From an uncultured Pelagibacteraceae bacterium (GTDB taxonomy: Bacteria > Pseudomonadota > Alphaproteobacteria > Pelagibacterales > Pelagibacteraceae), in NCBI GenBank assembly GCA_902542855.1, contig CACBWE010000005.1:1-49933 (forward strand): a DNA stretch of 49,933 bases, written 5' to 3'. Each line of letters begins with the position of its first letter. Position 1 is the stretch's first letter. Of this stretch, positions 36,801-46,809 are shown piece by piece. The position numbers were made by a program, and so were the translations under genes. The notes under the pieces were generated by a model. It was not told the DNA's origin, did no database searches, and was given only the letters and a program-made list of their open reading frames with translations.

Positions 36801-36893
36801 AATTATAAATTAGCCCGTTACGGTGGAACAATCCCGAACGAAAGAATAGCCTTTAGTCACCCGTCGAATCTAGTTCACCCCCATAAGTTGTAA

Positions 36894-36974
36894 TGGTGGA
36901 GGTGGTGGGTACTGCCCCCACGTCCGCAATGGTTATTACGAAATTCGTTTATCGTCGTAGTTGGAAAACCAACG
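36894..36974 (-). ncRNA. tmRNA acceptor piece
   Basis: Ends in TCCACCA at 36894, with CCA encoded. The T arm is GTGGG and CCCAC around a seven-base loop GGCAGTA that does not match the standard TTCRANY. The 5' end probably lies at the hairpin GTTGG-TTTT-CCAAC (36973-36960). Eleven bases (36883-36893) separate it from the coding piece and must be removed during maturation. Confidence 0.82.
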
Positions 36975-36979
36975 TTATT

Positions 36980-37007
36980 AATATAAAAGTAATTACAACA
37001 GATTCAA
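36980..37007 (-). promoter_or_regulatory. Promoter of ssrA
   Basis: On the minus strand TTGAAT (37007-37002), 16 bases, then TATATT (36985-36980). The expected start lies about seven bases further, just at the first acceptor-piece hairpin. It sits between ssrA and the divergent thyX start, 9 bp from the thyX ATG, so the two genes share this short region. Confidence 0.5.
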
Positions 37008-37015
37008 TAACAATC

Positions 37016-37963
37016 ATGAAATTAACTAAAGAACAACAAGAAGAGATAAAAAATCAACAATCTCAAAGCAACCAAACAAAAAGAGTTACTGCTCCTGAGC
37101 TTGAAAAAATCCTATATGAAGCAATACCAGCTTTAGATCATGGTTTTGTTAGAGTGGTTGATTATATGGGGGATGATACGTCCATCGTTCAATCAGCAAG
37201 AGTTTCATATGGAAAAGGAACGAAACAAGTTTCAACAGACAAAGGACTAATAAAATATTTGATGAGGCATTGGCACAGCACTCCATTCGAAATGTGTGAA
37301 ATTAAATATCATGTTAAGCTTCCAATTTTTATTGCAAGACAATGGATTAGACATAGAACTGCAAATGTAAATGAATATTCTGCAAGGTATTCAATTTTGG
37401 ATAAAGAATTTTATTTGCCATCACAAGAAAATTTAGCCGCTCAATCAACTAGTAACAGACAGGGTAGAGGAGATGTATTGGAAGGAAAACAGGCACAGGA
37501 AGTTTTAGAACTTCTAAAAAGCGATGCAGAGAGAACTTATGATAATTATGAGACTATGCTTAATGAAAGATTTGATGGATCAACTATTGATGAAAATAAA
37601 AAAGGTCTAGCGAGAGAACTTGCAAGAATGAATTTAACACTAAATACTTATACCCAATGGTATTGGAAAACTGATTTATTAAATTTAATGAATTTTTTAA
37701 GATTAAGAGCTGATAGTCACGCTCAATATGAAATTAGAGTTTATGCAGACATTATGCTGGATACTGTAAAAAAATGGGTTCCTATAACTTATGATGCATT
37801 TATGGATTATAGAGTAGGAGGTACAGAAGTTTCTGCAAAAGGAAAAGTTATAATTCAAAAACTTATTAAAGGTGAAACTTTAGATGTTGAAAGTTCTGGA
37901 TTGTCTAAAAGAGAGTGGAATGAATTAATGACTGCTTTTGATCTTAAAGATAAGTTGATTTAA
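37016..37963 (+). CDS. thyX: Flavin-dependent thymidylate synthase
   Basis: Makes dTMP from dUMP with FAD, NADPH and methylene-THF, yielding THF directly, unlike ThyA. The signature [11 protein letters not shown] (RHRx7S, residues 112-122) is intact. I place the start at the ATG at 37016 (315 residues). The in-frame extension to 36893 runs backwards through the tmRNA acceptor piece and is not expected to be translated. It ends overlapping the mrp stop by about 20 bases (convergent). Confidence 0.94.
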   Translation: MKLTKEQQEEIKNQQSQSNQTKRVTAPELEKILYEAIPALDHGFVRVVDYMGDDTSIVQSARVSYGKGTKQVSTDKGLIKYLMRHWHSTPFEMCEIKYHVKLPIFIARQWIRHRTANVNEYSARYSILDKEFYLPSQENLAAQSTSNRQGRGDVLEGKQAQEVLELLKSDAERTYDNYETMLNERFDGSTIDENKKGLARELARMNLTLNTYTQWYWKTDLLNLMNFLRLRADSHAQYEIRVYADIMLDTVKKWVPITYDAFMDYRVGGTEVSAKGKVIIQKLIKGETLDVESSGLSKREWNELMTAFDLKDKLI

Positions 37964-38768
37964 TTTTTTCAGCAAAATTTAAATATATTTTAGAAATTTC
38001 ATGCTCAGGGTTAGTTTCCACAATTGGCTTTCCTTCATCACCAGTTTTACCCACTTCAGGATTAATTGGAATTTCACCTAAAAATTCTTTTTGAAATTCC
38101 TCTGCAGTTTTTTTTACCCCGCCTTCTCCAAAAATTTTATATTTTTTTCCATCATCACCAATAAAAAAACTCATGTTATCAACTAAACCCAAAATCTTAA
38201 CTCCAAGTTTATCAAACATTTTAATTCCTCTTTTAACGTCTAAAAGAGCTACTTCTTGAGGTGTACTTACAATTATTGCACCATCCATTTTTATTTCTTG
38301 AGAAAATGTAAGTTGAGTATCGCCAGTTCCTGGAGGCATATCAACGATAATAAAATCTAAATCTTTCCAATTTACTTTCTGAGTAAAAGTTTTAATTGCA
38401 CTTGTAACCATAGGACCACGCCATATCATTGGAGTTTGTTGATCAGCTAAAAAACCAATAGACATACACTGAATGTCATATTTTGTAATTGGATCTAATT
38501 TTTGACCATCACTTTTTGGTTTTTCATTAATATCGAACATTTTAGGAATTGATGGACCATAAATATCTGCATCTAAAAGACCAACTTTGCATCCAACTTT
38601 TTTCAAAGCTAAAGCAAGATTCGTTGCAAATGTAGATTTTCCAACACCACCTTTTGCACTAGAGATTGCAATCGTAAACTTTGTTCCAAGTATAGGGTTT
38701 TTAGTGAATTTTTTAGGTTCTAGCTTACTTTTCATTGCGGCACTAAGTTCAGGTTTTTTATCGGTCAT
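37944..38768 (-). CDS. mrp: Mrp/ApbC-family P-loop ATPase, iron-sulfur carrier-like
   Basis: Family members bind and deliver Fe-S clusters. The deviant Walker A KGGVGKST (39-46), [34 protein letters not shown] and VDNMSFF match Mrp. I start at the ATG at 38768 (274 residues); the longer frame to 38819 would overlap the hflK start codon. The C-terminal CxxC of E. coli Mrp is replaced by FIGDDGKKY, as in other alphaproteobacteria, and the N-terminal DUF59 domain is missing. Cluster carriage is therefore less certain. Confidence 0.88.
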   Translation of the reverse strand: MTDKKPELSAAMKSKLEPKKFTKNPILGTKFTIAISSAKGGVGKSTFATNLALALKKVGCKVGLLDADIYGPSIPKMFDINEKPKSDGQKLDPITKYDIQCMSIGFLADQQTPMIWRGPMVTSAIKTFTQKVNWKDLDFIIVDMPPGTGDTQLTFSQEIKMDGAIIVSTPQEVALLDVKRGIKMFDKLGVKILGLVDNMSFFIGDDGKKYKIFGEGGVKKTAEEFQKEFLGEIPINPEVGKTGDEGKPIVETNPEHEISKIYLNFAEKIKSTYL

Positions 38769-38781
38769 AAAAGTATCATTA

Positions 38782-38809
38782 CTTGTTTTTTGCAATAAAG
38801 ACACTATAT
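38782..38809 (+). promoter_or_regulatory. Candidate promoter of hflK, RpoH-like
   Basis: CTTG (38782-38785), 17 bases, ACTATAT (38803-38809) fits the heat-shock pattern CTTG-N17-CYTATNT at six of seven -10 positions and ends eight bases before the hflK ATG. The same bases also make a housekeeping pair (TTGTTT, 16, TATATA). Both readings predict almost no leader. The matching layout before ftsH favours co-regulation. Confidence 0.45.
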
Positions 38810-38817
38810 ACTTTGGC

Positions 38818-39918
38818 ATGTCAGACGATTTTAAAGACCAAAGTCCTTGGGGAGCACCTCCTGGTGGAGGTGGAAGTGGTAACGGATCAGGTAGAGGTCC
38901 TAGGCCACCAAATGTCGATGAATTAATTAGAGATCTTCAAGATAAAATTAAAAGATTTTTACCTGGTGGAAAAACTTCAGGAGGAAAATCAATAAGTCTA
39001 ATTTTATTAGTTTTAGTTTTTGTATGGTTAGCGAGCGGACTTTATAGAGTATTACCCGATGAACAAGGTGTTGTATTGAGATTTGGTAAGTTTGTAAAAA
39101 CTACTCAGCCTGGTTTGAATTATCACATACCTTTTCCTGTTGAAACTGTGCAAACTCCAAAAGTTACTAAGGTTAACCGAATGGATATTGGTTTTAGATC
39201 TGAGAGAGACAGCGGTTTCTCCACGGGTGGTGGGGTTGCTGATGTGCCACAAGAAAGCTTGATGTTAACTGGAGATGAAAATATTGTTAATATAGACTTT
39301 TCAGTATTTTGGGTAATCAAAGATGCTGGTAATTTTTTATTTAAAATTCAAGACCCAGAAGGTACGGTTAAAGCAGCTGCTGAAACTGCAATGAGAGAGG
39401 TAATAGCTAAAAGTGATATTCAACCAATCTTAACAGAGGGAAGATCTAAAATTGAGCTTGAAACTCAAGAAATTATTCAAACTATTTTAGATGATTACGA
39501 AAGTGGAATTCAAATTACACAAGTTCAAACTCAAAAAGCTGACCCACCAGATCAAGTAATTGATGCATTTAGAGATGTGCAAGCTGCAAGAGCAGATATG
39601 GAAAGATCTAAAAACGAGGCAGAAGCCTATGCAAATGATGTTATTCCAAGAGCACGAGGGGAAGCGCAAAAAATTCTACAAGCAGCAGAAGCATATAAGA
39701 AAGAAGTTGTTGCAAAAGCTGAAGGTGAAGCAAGCAGATTTATAGCTATTTACAATGAGTATAAAAATGCGAAAGCAGTTACTCAAGAGAGAATGTATCT
39801 AGAAACTATGGAAAAAGTTTTAGCTGATATTGATAAAGTAATTATAGAAAAAAATGCAGGTTCAGGAGTAGTTCCATATTTACCTTTACCTGAATTAAAA
39901 AAGAAAGCGACAAATTAA
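38818..39918 (+). CDS. hflK: HflK, regulator subunit of FtsH
   Basis: SPFH-domain membrane protein that with HflC cages FtsH and controls its access to substrates. I start at the ATG at 38818 (366 residues): MSDDFKDQSPWGAPPGGGGSG is the usual Gly/Pro-rich cytosolic N-terminus, while the in-frame extension to 38587 only mirrors mrp. A membrane helix at about 61-77 (ISLILLVLVFVWLASGLY) leads to the SPFH domain (RVLPDEQGVVLRFGKFVKTTQPGLNYHIPFP). hflC begins two bases after. Confidence 0.93.
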   Translation: MSDDFKDQSPWGAPPGGGGSGNGSGRGPRPPNVDELIRDLQDKIKRFLPGGKTSGGKSISLILLVLVFVWLASGLYRVLPDEQGVVLRFGKFVKTTQPGLNYHIPFPVETVQTPKVTKVNRMDIGFRSERDSGFSTGGGVADVPQESLMLTGDENIVNIDFSVFWVIKDAGNFLFKIQDPEGTVKAAAETAMREVIAKSDIQPILTEGRSKIELETQEIIQTILDDYESGIQITQVQTQKADPPDQVIDAFRDVQAARADMERSKNEAEAYANDVIPRARGEAQKILQAAEAYKKEVVAKAEGEASRFIAIYNEYKNAKAVTQERMYLETMEKVLADIDKVIIEKNAGSGVVPYLPLPELKKKATN

Positions 39919-39919
39919 G

Positions 39920-40792
39920 ATGAAAGCTGGAAAAATATTAGCAGGAGTATTAGTTGCAATTGGTGTTGTAGCTTTTTTATCAGTAATTATAGTTAAAGAG
40001 GTTAACCAAGCAATTATTCTTCAATTTGGTGATCCAAAAAGAATTATAATGAAGCCAGGTTTAAACTTTAAAATTCCATTTATCCAAAACGTTGTTTATT
40101 TAGATAAAAGAATTTTAAATTTAGACGCTCCTCCTGAAGAGGTTATTGCATCAGATCAGAAACGTTTGATTGTGGATGCATTTGCAAGATTTCAAATCGT
40201 TGATCCACTTAAGTTTTATATTTCAGTTGGAAATGAAAGAGTTGCAAGGTCAAGGTTATCAACAATAATAAATTCAAGAATAAGAAATGTATTAGGTCAA
40301 GAGGAATTACAAACATTATTATCCAAAGATAGATCTAAGCAAATGGCTTTGATTAAAGAAGGTGTAAATAATGAAGCACAAAACTTTGGAATTAATATAG
40401 TTGATGTAAGAATTAAAAGAGCAGATCTACCTCAAGCTAACAGTGATGCGATTTATAGAAGAATGCAAACTGAAAGGGAAAGAGAAGCAAAAGAATTCAG
40501 AGCAAAAGGTGCAGAGATGGCAGTTACAATAACATCAACTGCAGACAAAGAAGTTACTGTGATCTTAGCAGACGCACAAAAACAGTCTGAGATCATGAAA
40601 GGGGAAGGCGATGGAGAAAGAAATAAAATATTTGCTGACGCCTTTGGCCAAGATCCTGAATTTTTTGCTTTCTATAGAGCTATGCAGGCATATGAAAAAG
40701 CTCTTATTGGTGGTGAAACTTCTTTAATTTTATCACCTGATAGTGAATTTTTTAAATTTTTTGGAAATATAAAACCTGAAATCCAACAATAA
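39920..40792 (+). CDS. hflC: HflC, regulator subunit of FtsH
   Basis: Partner of HflK, 290 residues, with an N-terminal membrane helix (about 5-26, ILAGVLVAIGVVAFLSVIIV), then an SPFH domain (KEVNQAIILQFGDPKRIIMKPGLNFKIPFIQNVVYLDKRI) and a long helical part with RADLPQANSDAIYRRMQTERERE, typical of HflC. Immediately follows hflK. The DUF2065 and degP genes downstream are the standard companions in alphaproteobacteria. Confidence 0.94.
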   Translation: MKAGKILAGVLVAIGVVAFLSVIIVKEVNQAIILQFGDPKRIIMKPGLNFKIPFIQNVVYLDKRILNLDAPPEEVIASDQKRLIVDAFARFQIVDPLKFYISVGNERVARSRLSTIINSRIRNVLGQEELQTLLSKDRSKQMALIKEGVNNEAQNFGINIVDVRIKRADLPQANSDAIYRRMQTEREREAKEFRAKGAEMAVTITSTADKEVTVILADAQKQSEIMKGEGDGERNKIFADAFGQDPEFFAFYRAMQAYEKALIGGETSLILSPDSEFFKFFGNIKPEIQQ

Positions 40793-40799
40793 TTCTTAA

Positions 40800-40985
40800 A
40801 TGCGTGAGCTAGTTATAGCTTTTGGTCTTTTCTTATTTATAGAGGGAATTTTGTACGCCTTATTTCCAGCAAAAATGAAAAGTATGTTGAAAAAATTAGA
40901 ACTTGTTAAAGACAGTCAGCTTAGATCAGGTGGACTTATTTTTGCTGTAATAGGTTTTATAATTATTTATTTTATTAAGAGTTAA
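40800..40985 (+). CDS. DUF2065 (YjeT-like) small membrane protein
   Basis: 61 residues with two membrane helices (about 3-21, ELVIAFGLFLFIEGILYALF, and about 43-60, GGLIFAVIGFIIIYFI) joined by a short basic loop with PAKMKSMLKKL, the DUF2065 pattern. It lies seven bases after hflC and one base before degP. The E. coli homologue YjeT is likewise near hflKC. Function is unknown. Confidence 0.85.
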   Translation: MRELVIAFGLFLFIEGILYALFPAKMKSMLKKLELVKDSQLRSGGLIFAVIGFIIIYFIKS

Positions 40986-40986
40986 T

Positions 40987-42402
40987 ATGAATAAGATTAA
41001 ACTTATATTCTTAACCCTTGTTATATCATTTAGCTTTTCGTTAAATGCAAAATCCAAACCAGTTCCTGCTTCCTTTGCAGATCTTGCAGAAAAATTAATG
41101 CCATCTGTGGTAAATATTTCTACAACAACTACTATCACAACAAAGTCAAATCCTTTTCCTTTTCAATTTCCTCCAGGATCTCCTTTTGAGGATATGTTTA
41201 AAGAATTTGGGACACCTCAAGAAAGACAATCAGCTGCATTAGGTTCTGGGTTTATAATTGATGAGAAAGGAATTGTAATTACAAATAATCACGTAATCCA
41301 AGATGCTGACGATATTATTGTTAGAGTAAATGGTGATCAAGAATTTAAAGCAAAGGTTTTAGGTGCTGACCCACTTATGGATATTGCAGTTTTACAATTA
41401 GAAACAAACGAAAAGTTTACACCAGTAGCATTTGGAGACTCTGATAAAGCAAGAATTGGTGATTGGGTTTTAGCAATTGGAAATCCATTTGGTCTAGGTG
41501 GAACTGTAACCGCTGGAATTATATCAGCTAGAAACAGATCAATTGGTTTATCAAGGTATGAAGATTTTATACAAACAGACGCTTCCATTAACTCAGGAAA
41601 TTCAGGTGGCCCTTTATTTGATATGGATGGAAATGTAATTGGAATTAATACTGCAATACTTGGACGTAATGGTTCAATTGGAATTGGATTTTCCATACCA
41701 TCTAACAGTGCTCAAATTGTAATTAAACAATTAATTGAATTTGGTGAAACAAAAAGAGGATGGTTAGGAGTTAGAATTCAAGATGTAACAAAAGAAATTG
41801 CTGAGGTTGAAAAATTAGACAAACCCCGGGGAGCATTAGTTGCTAGTGTTGCAGAAAATAGTCCATCAGAAAAAGCAGGAATACAAGCTGGTGATATTAT
41901 TTTAGAATTTGACGGAGAAAAAATAAACCAAATGAAAGAACTTCCGGCTATTGTAGCAAAAACAGAAGTTGGAAAAAAAGTTGAAGTTAAAGTTTGGAGA
42001 GATAAAAAAGAGATTACTAAAAATGTTATTTTAGGAAGGTTAGAAACTTCGGATGATTTTAAAATAAGCAAAAACCAAGAAAATCAAAAACAAAATAATG
42101 AGGAAATAATTGAAAGTTTAAGAATTGCAGTAAGACAGTTAACTAAAGAAGATATTAAAAATAGAAATTTACCAAATCAAACAACAGGACTTGTGATAAC
42201 AAAAATTGCAAACAACAGCCCTTTAGCTAATTCAATAGCACTTAATAGTGTTATTATTGAAGCTCAAAAGAAAAAAATCAGATCAGCTAATGACTTAAGA
42301 GATATTATTAAAGAAGTTCTTAATTCAAATCAAAAGACAGTTTTACTCGCAATCTATAATAATCAAAATCAAAGACGATACATTGGTGTGAAGCTAGACT
42401 AA
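40987..42402 (+). CDS. degP: Do/DegP-type periplasmic serine protease
   Basis: HtrA-family protease and chaperone of the periplasm. A signal peptide (about 1-21) is followed by the catalytic domain with the triad His102 (TNNHV), Asp132 (DPLMDIAV) and Ser206 (NSGNSGGPL). PDZ1 begins near residue 258 (GWLGVRIQDV), and a second, more diverged PDZ lies near 385-470. Length 471 fits DegP/DegQ (MucD). Orthology within the DegP/DegQ pair is uncertain. It is encoded with hflKC, so cytoplasmic-membrane and periplasmic proteolysis are linked. Confidence 0.94.
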   Translation: MNKIKLIFLTLVISFSFSLNAKSKPVPASFADLAEKLMPSVVNISTTTTITTKSNPFPFQFPPGSPFEDMFKEFGTPQERQSAALGSGFIIDEKGIVITNNHVIQDADDIIVRVNGDQEFKAKVLGADPLMDIAVLQLETNEKFTPVAFGDSDKARIGDWVLAIGNPFGLGGTVTAGIISARNRSIGLSRYEDFIQTDASINSGNSGGPLFDMDGNVIGINTAILGRNGSIGIGFSIPSNSAQIVIKQLIEFGETKRGWLGVRIQDVTKEIAEVEKLDKPRGALVASVAENSPSEKAGIQAGDIILEFDGEKINQMKELPAIVAKTEVGKKVEVKVWRDKKEITKNVILGRLETSDDFKISKNQENQKQNNEEIIESLRIAVRQLTKEDIKNRNLPNQTTGLVITKIANNSPLANSIALNSVIIEAQKKKIRSANDLRDIIKEVLNSNQKTVLLAIYNNQNQRRYIGVKLD

Positions 42403-42404
42403 TA

Positions 42405-43313
42405 ATGGATTTAAAATCCAAGATAATATTAATATCTGGACCCACAGCTTCAGGAAAATCAAGTTTTGCAATTAAATTTGCAAAAAAAGTAGATGGGGAA
42501 ATTATTAACGCAGATAGCATGCAAGTATACAAAGAGCTTAAAATCTTGTCTGCAAGACCTGATCCAAAAAAATATCAGAAAATAAAACATCACTTATATG
42601 GTTTTCATAGTGTAACAAAAAACTTCTCCACAGGTGATTGGCTTAAGCTAGTAATTAAAAAAATTAAGGTAGTTAAAAAAAGAAAAAAAACCCCAATTCT
42701 TGTAGGAGGGACAGGTTTATACTTTAAAGCTTTAACTAATGGTTTAGTTAAAATACCAAATATTCCATTAAAATTAAGAAATCAAATTAGAAATTTACAA
42801 AAAAAACTTGGACAAAAGAAGTTTTATGAAAAACTATTAAAAATAGATCCATCCTCAAGAGTAAAAATAAATCCTACAGACACTCAAAGATCTATCAGAG
42901 CTTATGAAGTTAAAAAGTTTACAAAAAAATCACTAACTGAATGGTTTAAAAATACAAAATCAAACTTTATGGAAGATGATTTTTTTAAAGTTTATATTGA
43001 TTTTCCTAGACAAGAATTAATTGAGCGTATCGATGTAAGAACAAGGGAGATGATAGAAAATGGAGCAATAAAAGAAGTCAAAGATTTTATAAAACTAAGG
43101 GTTAGAAAAGATAAAAGTGCTAACAAAGCCATTGGAGTAAATGAAATTAGAGAATATTTAAAAAAACAAAAAGGTTTGAATGAGACTATAGAAAAAATTG
43201 CCATAAAAACTAGACAATACGCCAAAAGACAGAGCACTTGGGCTAGAGGTAACATGATAAATTGGACGAGGTTAAAGCCACAGAACATAAATAAATATTT
43301 AAAAAAAATTTAA
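42405..43313 (+). CDS. miaA: tRNA dimethylallyltransferase
   Basis: Adds a dimethylallyl group to A37 of tRNAs reading UNN codons. The P-loop GPTASGKS (12-19), INADSMQVYKELKILSARP (22-residue substrate loop), VGGTGLYFKAL and RQYAKRQSTWARG are diagnostic. 302 residues, normal length. It begins two bases after degP. It uses DMAPP from the isoprenoid genes elsewhere in this window. Confidence 0.96.
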   Translation: MDLKSKIILISGPTASGKSSFAIKFAKKVDGEIINADSMQVYKELKILSARPDPKKYQKIKHHLYGFHSVTKNFSTGDWLKLVIKKIKVVKKRKKTPILVGGTGLYFKALTNGLVKIPNIPLKLRNQIRNLQKKLGQKKFYEKLLKIDPSSRVKINPTDTQRSIRAYEVKKFTKKSLTEWFKNTKSNFMEDDFFKVYIDFPRQELIERIDVRTREMIENGAIKEVKDFIKLRVRKDKSANKAIGVNEIREYLKKQKGLNETIEKIAIKTRQYAKRQSTWARGNMINWTRLKPQNINKYLKKI

Positions 43314-43365
43314 AATTTTCATTCTTAAACTTGACCAATGAGTACAACTTCAGCTAGATTGCATA

Positions 43366-45132
43366 ATGCCAAAATTATTAACTGGAGCAGAAATTGTATT
43401 TAAATGTCTTGAAGACCAAAAGGTAGAACATATTTTCGGTTATCCTGGTGGAGCAGTGTTACCGATTTATGATGAATTAAAAAATCACCCTTCTATTAAA
43501 CATATTTTAGTTAGACATGAACAAGGCGCAGGACATGCAGCTGAGGGATATGCAAGATCATCTGGAAAACCAGGAGTAGTTTTAGTTACATCAGGTCCAG
43601 GGGCTACAAATGTTGTAACTGCATTAACTGATGCTTATATGGACTCAGTTCCATTAGTTTGTATTTCTGGACAGGTTCCAACACATTTAATTGGAACTGA
43701 TGCTTTTCAAGAATGTGACACTACGGGAATTACAAGACCTTGTACGAAACACAATTGGTTAGTTAAAGATATAAATGATCTTTCAAAAGTTATGCATGAA
43801 GCTTTTAGAGTTGCAACAACTGGAAGACCTGGACCAGTTTTAATAGATATTCCAAAAGATGTTCAGTTTGCAAAAACAAAGTATAAAAAACCAAATAACG
43901 AAAAAAAATTAAATGGAAAATTACATAATAAATTTTCTCAAGATCAAATTGATGAATTAGTAAAACTAGTAAGTAAAGCAAAAAAACCGATAATTTATAG
44001 CGGTGGAGGAGTAATTAATTCAGGACCAAAAGCAAGCCAGGCGTTAAGAGAATTTGTGGATTTAACTGGATTTCCAATTACCTCTACTCTTCAAGGTTTG
44101 GGCGCATACCCTGGAGATGATAATCAATTTTTAGGAATGCTTGGAATGCACGGCACTTATGAAGCAAATAATGCAATGCATGATTGTGATTTATTAATTA
44201 ACATTGGTGCGAGGTTTGATGATCGTATTACTGGAAAAATAGATGAGTTTTCACCAAATTCAAAAAAGGTTCACATTGATATTGATCCATCATCAATTAA
44301 TAAAATTATCAAAGTAGATCTTGCAATAGTTGGAGATGTTACGAGTGTAATAAATAAAACAAATAAAACAATTTCAAAACATAGAAATGGTCATAGCAAA
44401 TCAAACAAATCAAATATTGCTAAATGGTGGGAACAAATAGAAAAATGGAGAGAAAAAGATTCTCTTAATTTTGTAAATAGTAATGAAAGTATAAAACCTC
44501 AACATGCTGTTCAAAGACTTTATGAATTAACTAAAAATAAAGATACTTATGTTACTACTGAGGTTGGGCAACATCAAATGTGGGCAGCTCAGCATTATAA
44601 ATTTAATAAACCAAATAGATGGATGACATCTGGTGGTTTAGGAACTATGGGTTATGGATTGCCAGCAGCAGTTGGTGTGCAAATTGCTCACCCTGAAAAA
44701 TTAGTAATTGATATTGCTGGAGAAGCCTCAGTTTTAATGACAATGCAAGAAATGTCTACTGCAGTTCAGTACAATCTTCCTATAAAAATATTTATTTTAA
44801 ATAATCAATACATGGGAATGGTAAGACAATGGCAGGAATTGCTTCATGAAAAGAACTATTCTGAAAGTTATTCTGAAGCATTACCAGATTTTATGAAAAT
44901 GGCAGATGCTTATGGATGCAAAGGAATTAAAGCTGACAATCCATCAGACTTGGATGATAAAATTCAAGAAATGATTGATTATGATGGGCCAGTTATATTT
45001 GATTGCCATGTAGATCCTAATGAAAATTGCTTTCCAATGATTCCATCTGGAAAACCTCATAACCAAATGATTTTAGGTCCAAATGATCAAGAGGATAATA
45101 AAATTAAAGGAAAAGGCAAAGCCTTAGTGTAA
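43366..45132 (+). CDS. ilvB: Acetolactate synthase large (catalytic) subunit
   Basis: TPP/FAD enzyme that starts branched-chain amino-acid synthesis. [17 protein letters not shown], the catalytic Glu52 in [37 protein letters not shown], and the TPP motif beginning [10 protein letters not shown] and ending NNQYMGM are visible. The usual GDG is GEA here (residues IAGEASV), as happens in some AHAS. 588 residues. The 52-bp upstream gap has TTGACC and TAGATT 18 bases apart, but the implied RNA would start at the ATG. Confidence 0.95.
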   Translation: MPKLLTGAEIVFKCLEDQKVEHIFGYPGGAVLPIYDELKNHPSIKHILVRHEQGAGHAAEGYARSSGKPGVVLVTSGPGATNVVTALTDAYMDSVPLVCISGQVPTHLIGTDAFQECDTTGITRPCTKHNWLVKDINDLSKVMHEAFRVATTGRPGPVLIDIPKDVQFAKTKYKKPNNEKKLNGKLHNKFSQDQIDELVKLVSKAKKPIIYSGGGVINSGPKASQALREFVDLTGFPITSTLQGLGAYPGDDNQFLGMLGMHGTYEANNAMHDCDLLINIGARFDDRITGKIDEFSPNSKKVHIDIDPSSINKIIKVDLAIVGDVTSVINKTNKTISKHRNGHSKSNKSNIAKWWEQIEKWREKDSLNFVNSNESIKPQHAVQRLYELTKNKDTYVTTEVGQHQMWAAQHYKFNKPNRWMTSGGLGTMGYGLPAAVGVQIAHPEKLVIDIAGEASVLMTMQEMSTAVQYNLPIKIFILNNQYMGMVRQWQELLHEKNYSESYSEALPDFMKMADAYGCKGIKADNPSDLDDKIQEMIDYDGPVIFDCHVDPNENCFPMIPSGKPHNQMILGPNDQEDNKIKGKGKALV

Positions 45133-45137
45133 TATTA

Positions 45138-45686
45138 ATGCCTAAATCAAAGTCAGCTTACAGTATTCCTACAAAAAAACAAAAATCTGAGACTTATATT
45201 TTCGTTGTTTGGGTAGACAACGAAGCTGGTGTTCTTGCAAGAGTAGTTGGTCTGTTTTCAGGAAGGGGATATAATATTGAGTCATTAGCTGTAGCAGAAG
45301 TTGATGCTATAAAAAATATTTCAAGAATAACAATTGTTACAACTGGAACACCTCAAGTTATCGAACAAATAAGACTTCAATTAACAAAATTAGTACCTGT
45401 TCATAAGGTTGCTGAATTTAAAAGAGAAGATAAAGGTGTAATATTTAAAGAAATGGCTTTATTTAAAATTGTTGGTAAAAGAAATAAAATAGACAAATGT
45501 TTAAACGCTTGTAAAAAATTTAATCCTGTAATATTAGATGAAACAAAAACTTCAGCAGTAATTCAAATAACCGCCCTTAGAAGAGAAATTGATAAAATGA
45601 ATAAAAAATTAAAACCCTACGGACTTATTAGTACTTCGAGAACTGGGGCAGTAGCTATGACCAGAGGTGCTAAAATATTTAATTAA
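45138..45686 (+). CDS. ilvH: Acetolactate synthase small (regulatory) subunit
   Basis: Regulatory subunit that confers valine feedback. The ACT domain begins VVWVDNEAGVLARVVGLFSGRGYNIESLAV (about 25-54), and a second, C-terminal domain contains RTGAVAMTRG. 182 residues is the IlvH length. It lies five bases after ilvB and is followed by ilvC, which has a clear AGGAG site. Confidence 0.95.
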   Translation: MPKSKSAYSIPTKKQKSETYIFVVWVDNEAGVLARVVGLFSGRGYNIESLAVAEVDAIKNISRITIVTTGTPQVIEQIRLQLTKLVPVHKVAEFKREDKGVIFKEMALFKIVGKRNKIDKCLNACKKFNPVILDETKTSAVIQITALRREIDKMNKKLKPYGLISTSRTGAVAMTRGAKIFN

Positions 45687-46727
<1,041 letters not shown>

Positions 46728-46751
46728 ATTTTATCAGTAAATTATTGCTAC

Positions 46752-46757
46752 TATAAT
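46752..46757 (+). promoter_or_regulatory. Candidate -10 box before the peptide-binding gene
   Basis: A perfect TATAAT lies in the 82-bp gap after ilvC, about 53 bases before the start. No convincing -35 stands at 16-18 bases. Separate, strong expression of the binding-protein gene would be expected, but the evidence is slight. Confidence 0.35.
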
Positions 46758-46809
46758 TCAATTATTTCACTTATACTTTTTTAAATAAATTTTAAAAACG
46801 AGGGGAATA

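Larger units (their letters stand above)
36716..36882 (-). ncRNA. tmRNA coding piece
   Basis: About 167 bases, from GGGGGTG at 36882 to the GGGGC/GCCCC hairpin at 36716. It holds the 5' half of the tRNA-like domain (ATTCGACGGG), the tag reading frame, an A+T-rich hairpin after the tag stop (TTAATTAAC around TAA, 36754-36774) and the terminal hairpin. It is shorter than the coding pieces of larger alphaproteobacteria as I recall them. The 3' end is set by the last hairpin and is approximate. Confidence 0.85.
36716..36974 (-). ncRNA. ssrA: Transfer-messenger RNA, circularly permuted two-piece gene
   Basis: Rescues stalled ribosomes with SmpB and tags the unfinished protein. On the minus strand the acceptor piece ending in CCA comes first, then 11 bases, then the coding piece starting GGGGGTGAACTAGATTCGAC, the equivalent of the E. 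coli 5' end GGGGCTGATTCTGGATTCGAC. The two ends pair as a 7-bp acceptor stem with a G3-U70 pair, the identity element for alanyl-tRNA synthetase. The resume codon opens the tag ANESYALAA. Permuted order is the established alphaproteobacterial form. The 5' limit (36974) is approximate. Confidence 0.95.

Noticed and set aside
36716-36882. Plus-strand reading of the ssrA region as a coding or riboswitch element
   Set aside because: The plus strand gives no sensible RNA; the minus strand gives the acceptor stem, CCA end and tag of tmRNA.
36893-37015. N-terminal extension of thyX to the first in-frame ATG
   Set aside because: These bases are the acceptor piece and promoter of ssrA on the other strand; ThyX homology begins after 37016.
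38587-38817. Extended hflK start overlapping mrp
   Set aside because: The extension is the antisense of mrp; HflK proteins begin with the Gly/Pro-rich segment that follows 38818.
43331-43360. TTGACC-18-TAGATT before ilvB as a firm promoter
   Set aside because: It would start RNA at the ATG, and the -10 is weak; co-transcription from miaA is equally likely, so it is not listed as a feature.
43338-43403. 21-codon upstream frame overlapping the ilvB start, considered as an attenuator leader
   Set aside because: It has no run of Ile, Val or Leu codons, no Shine-Dalgarno and no terminator hairpin after it.
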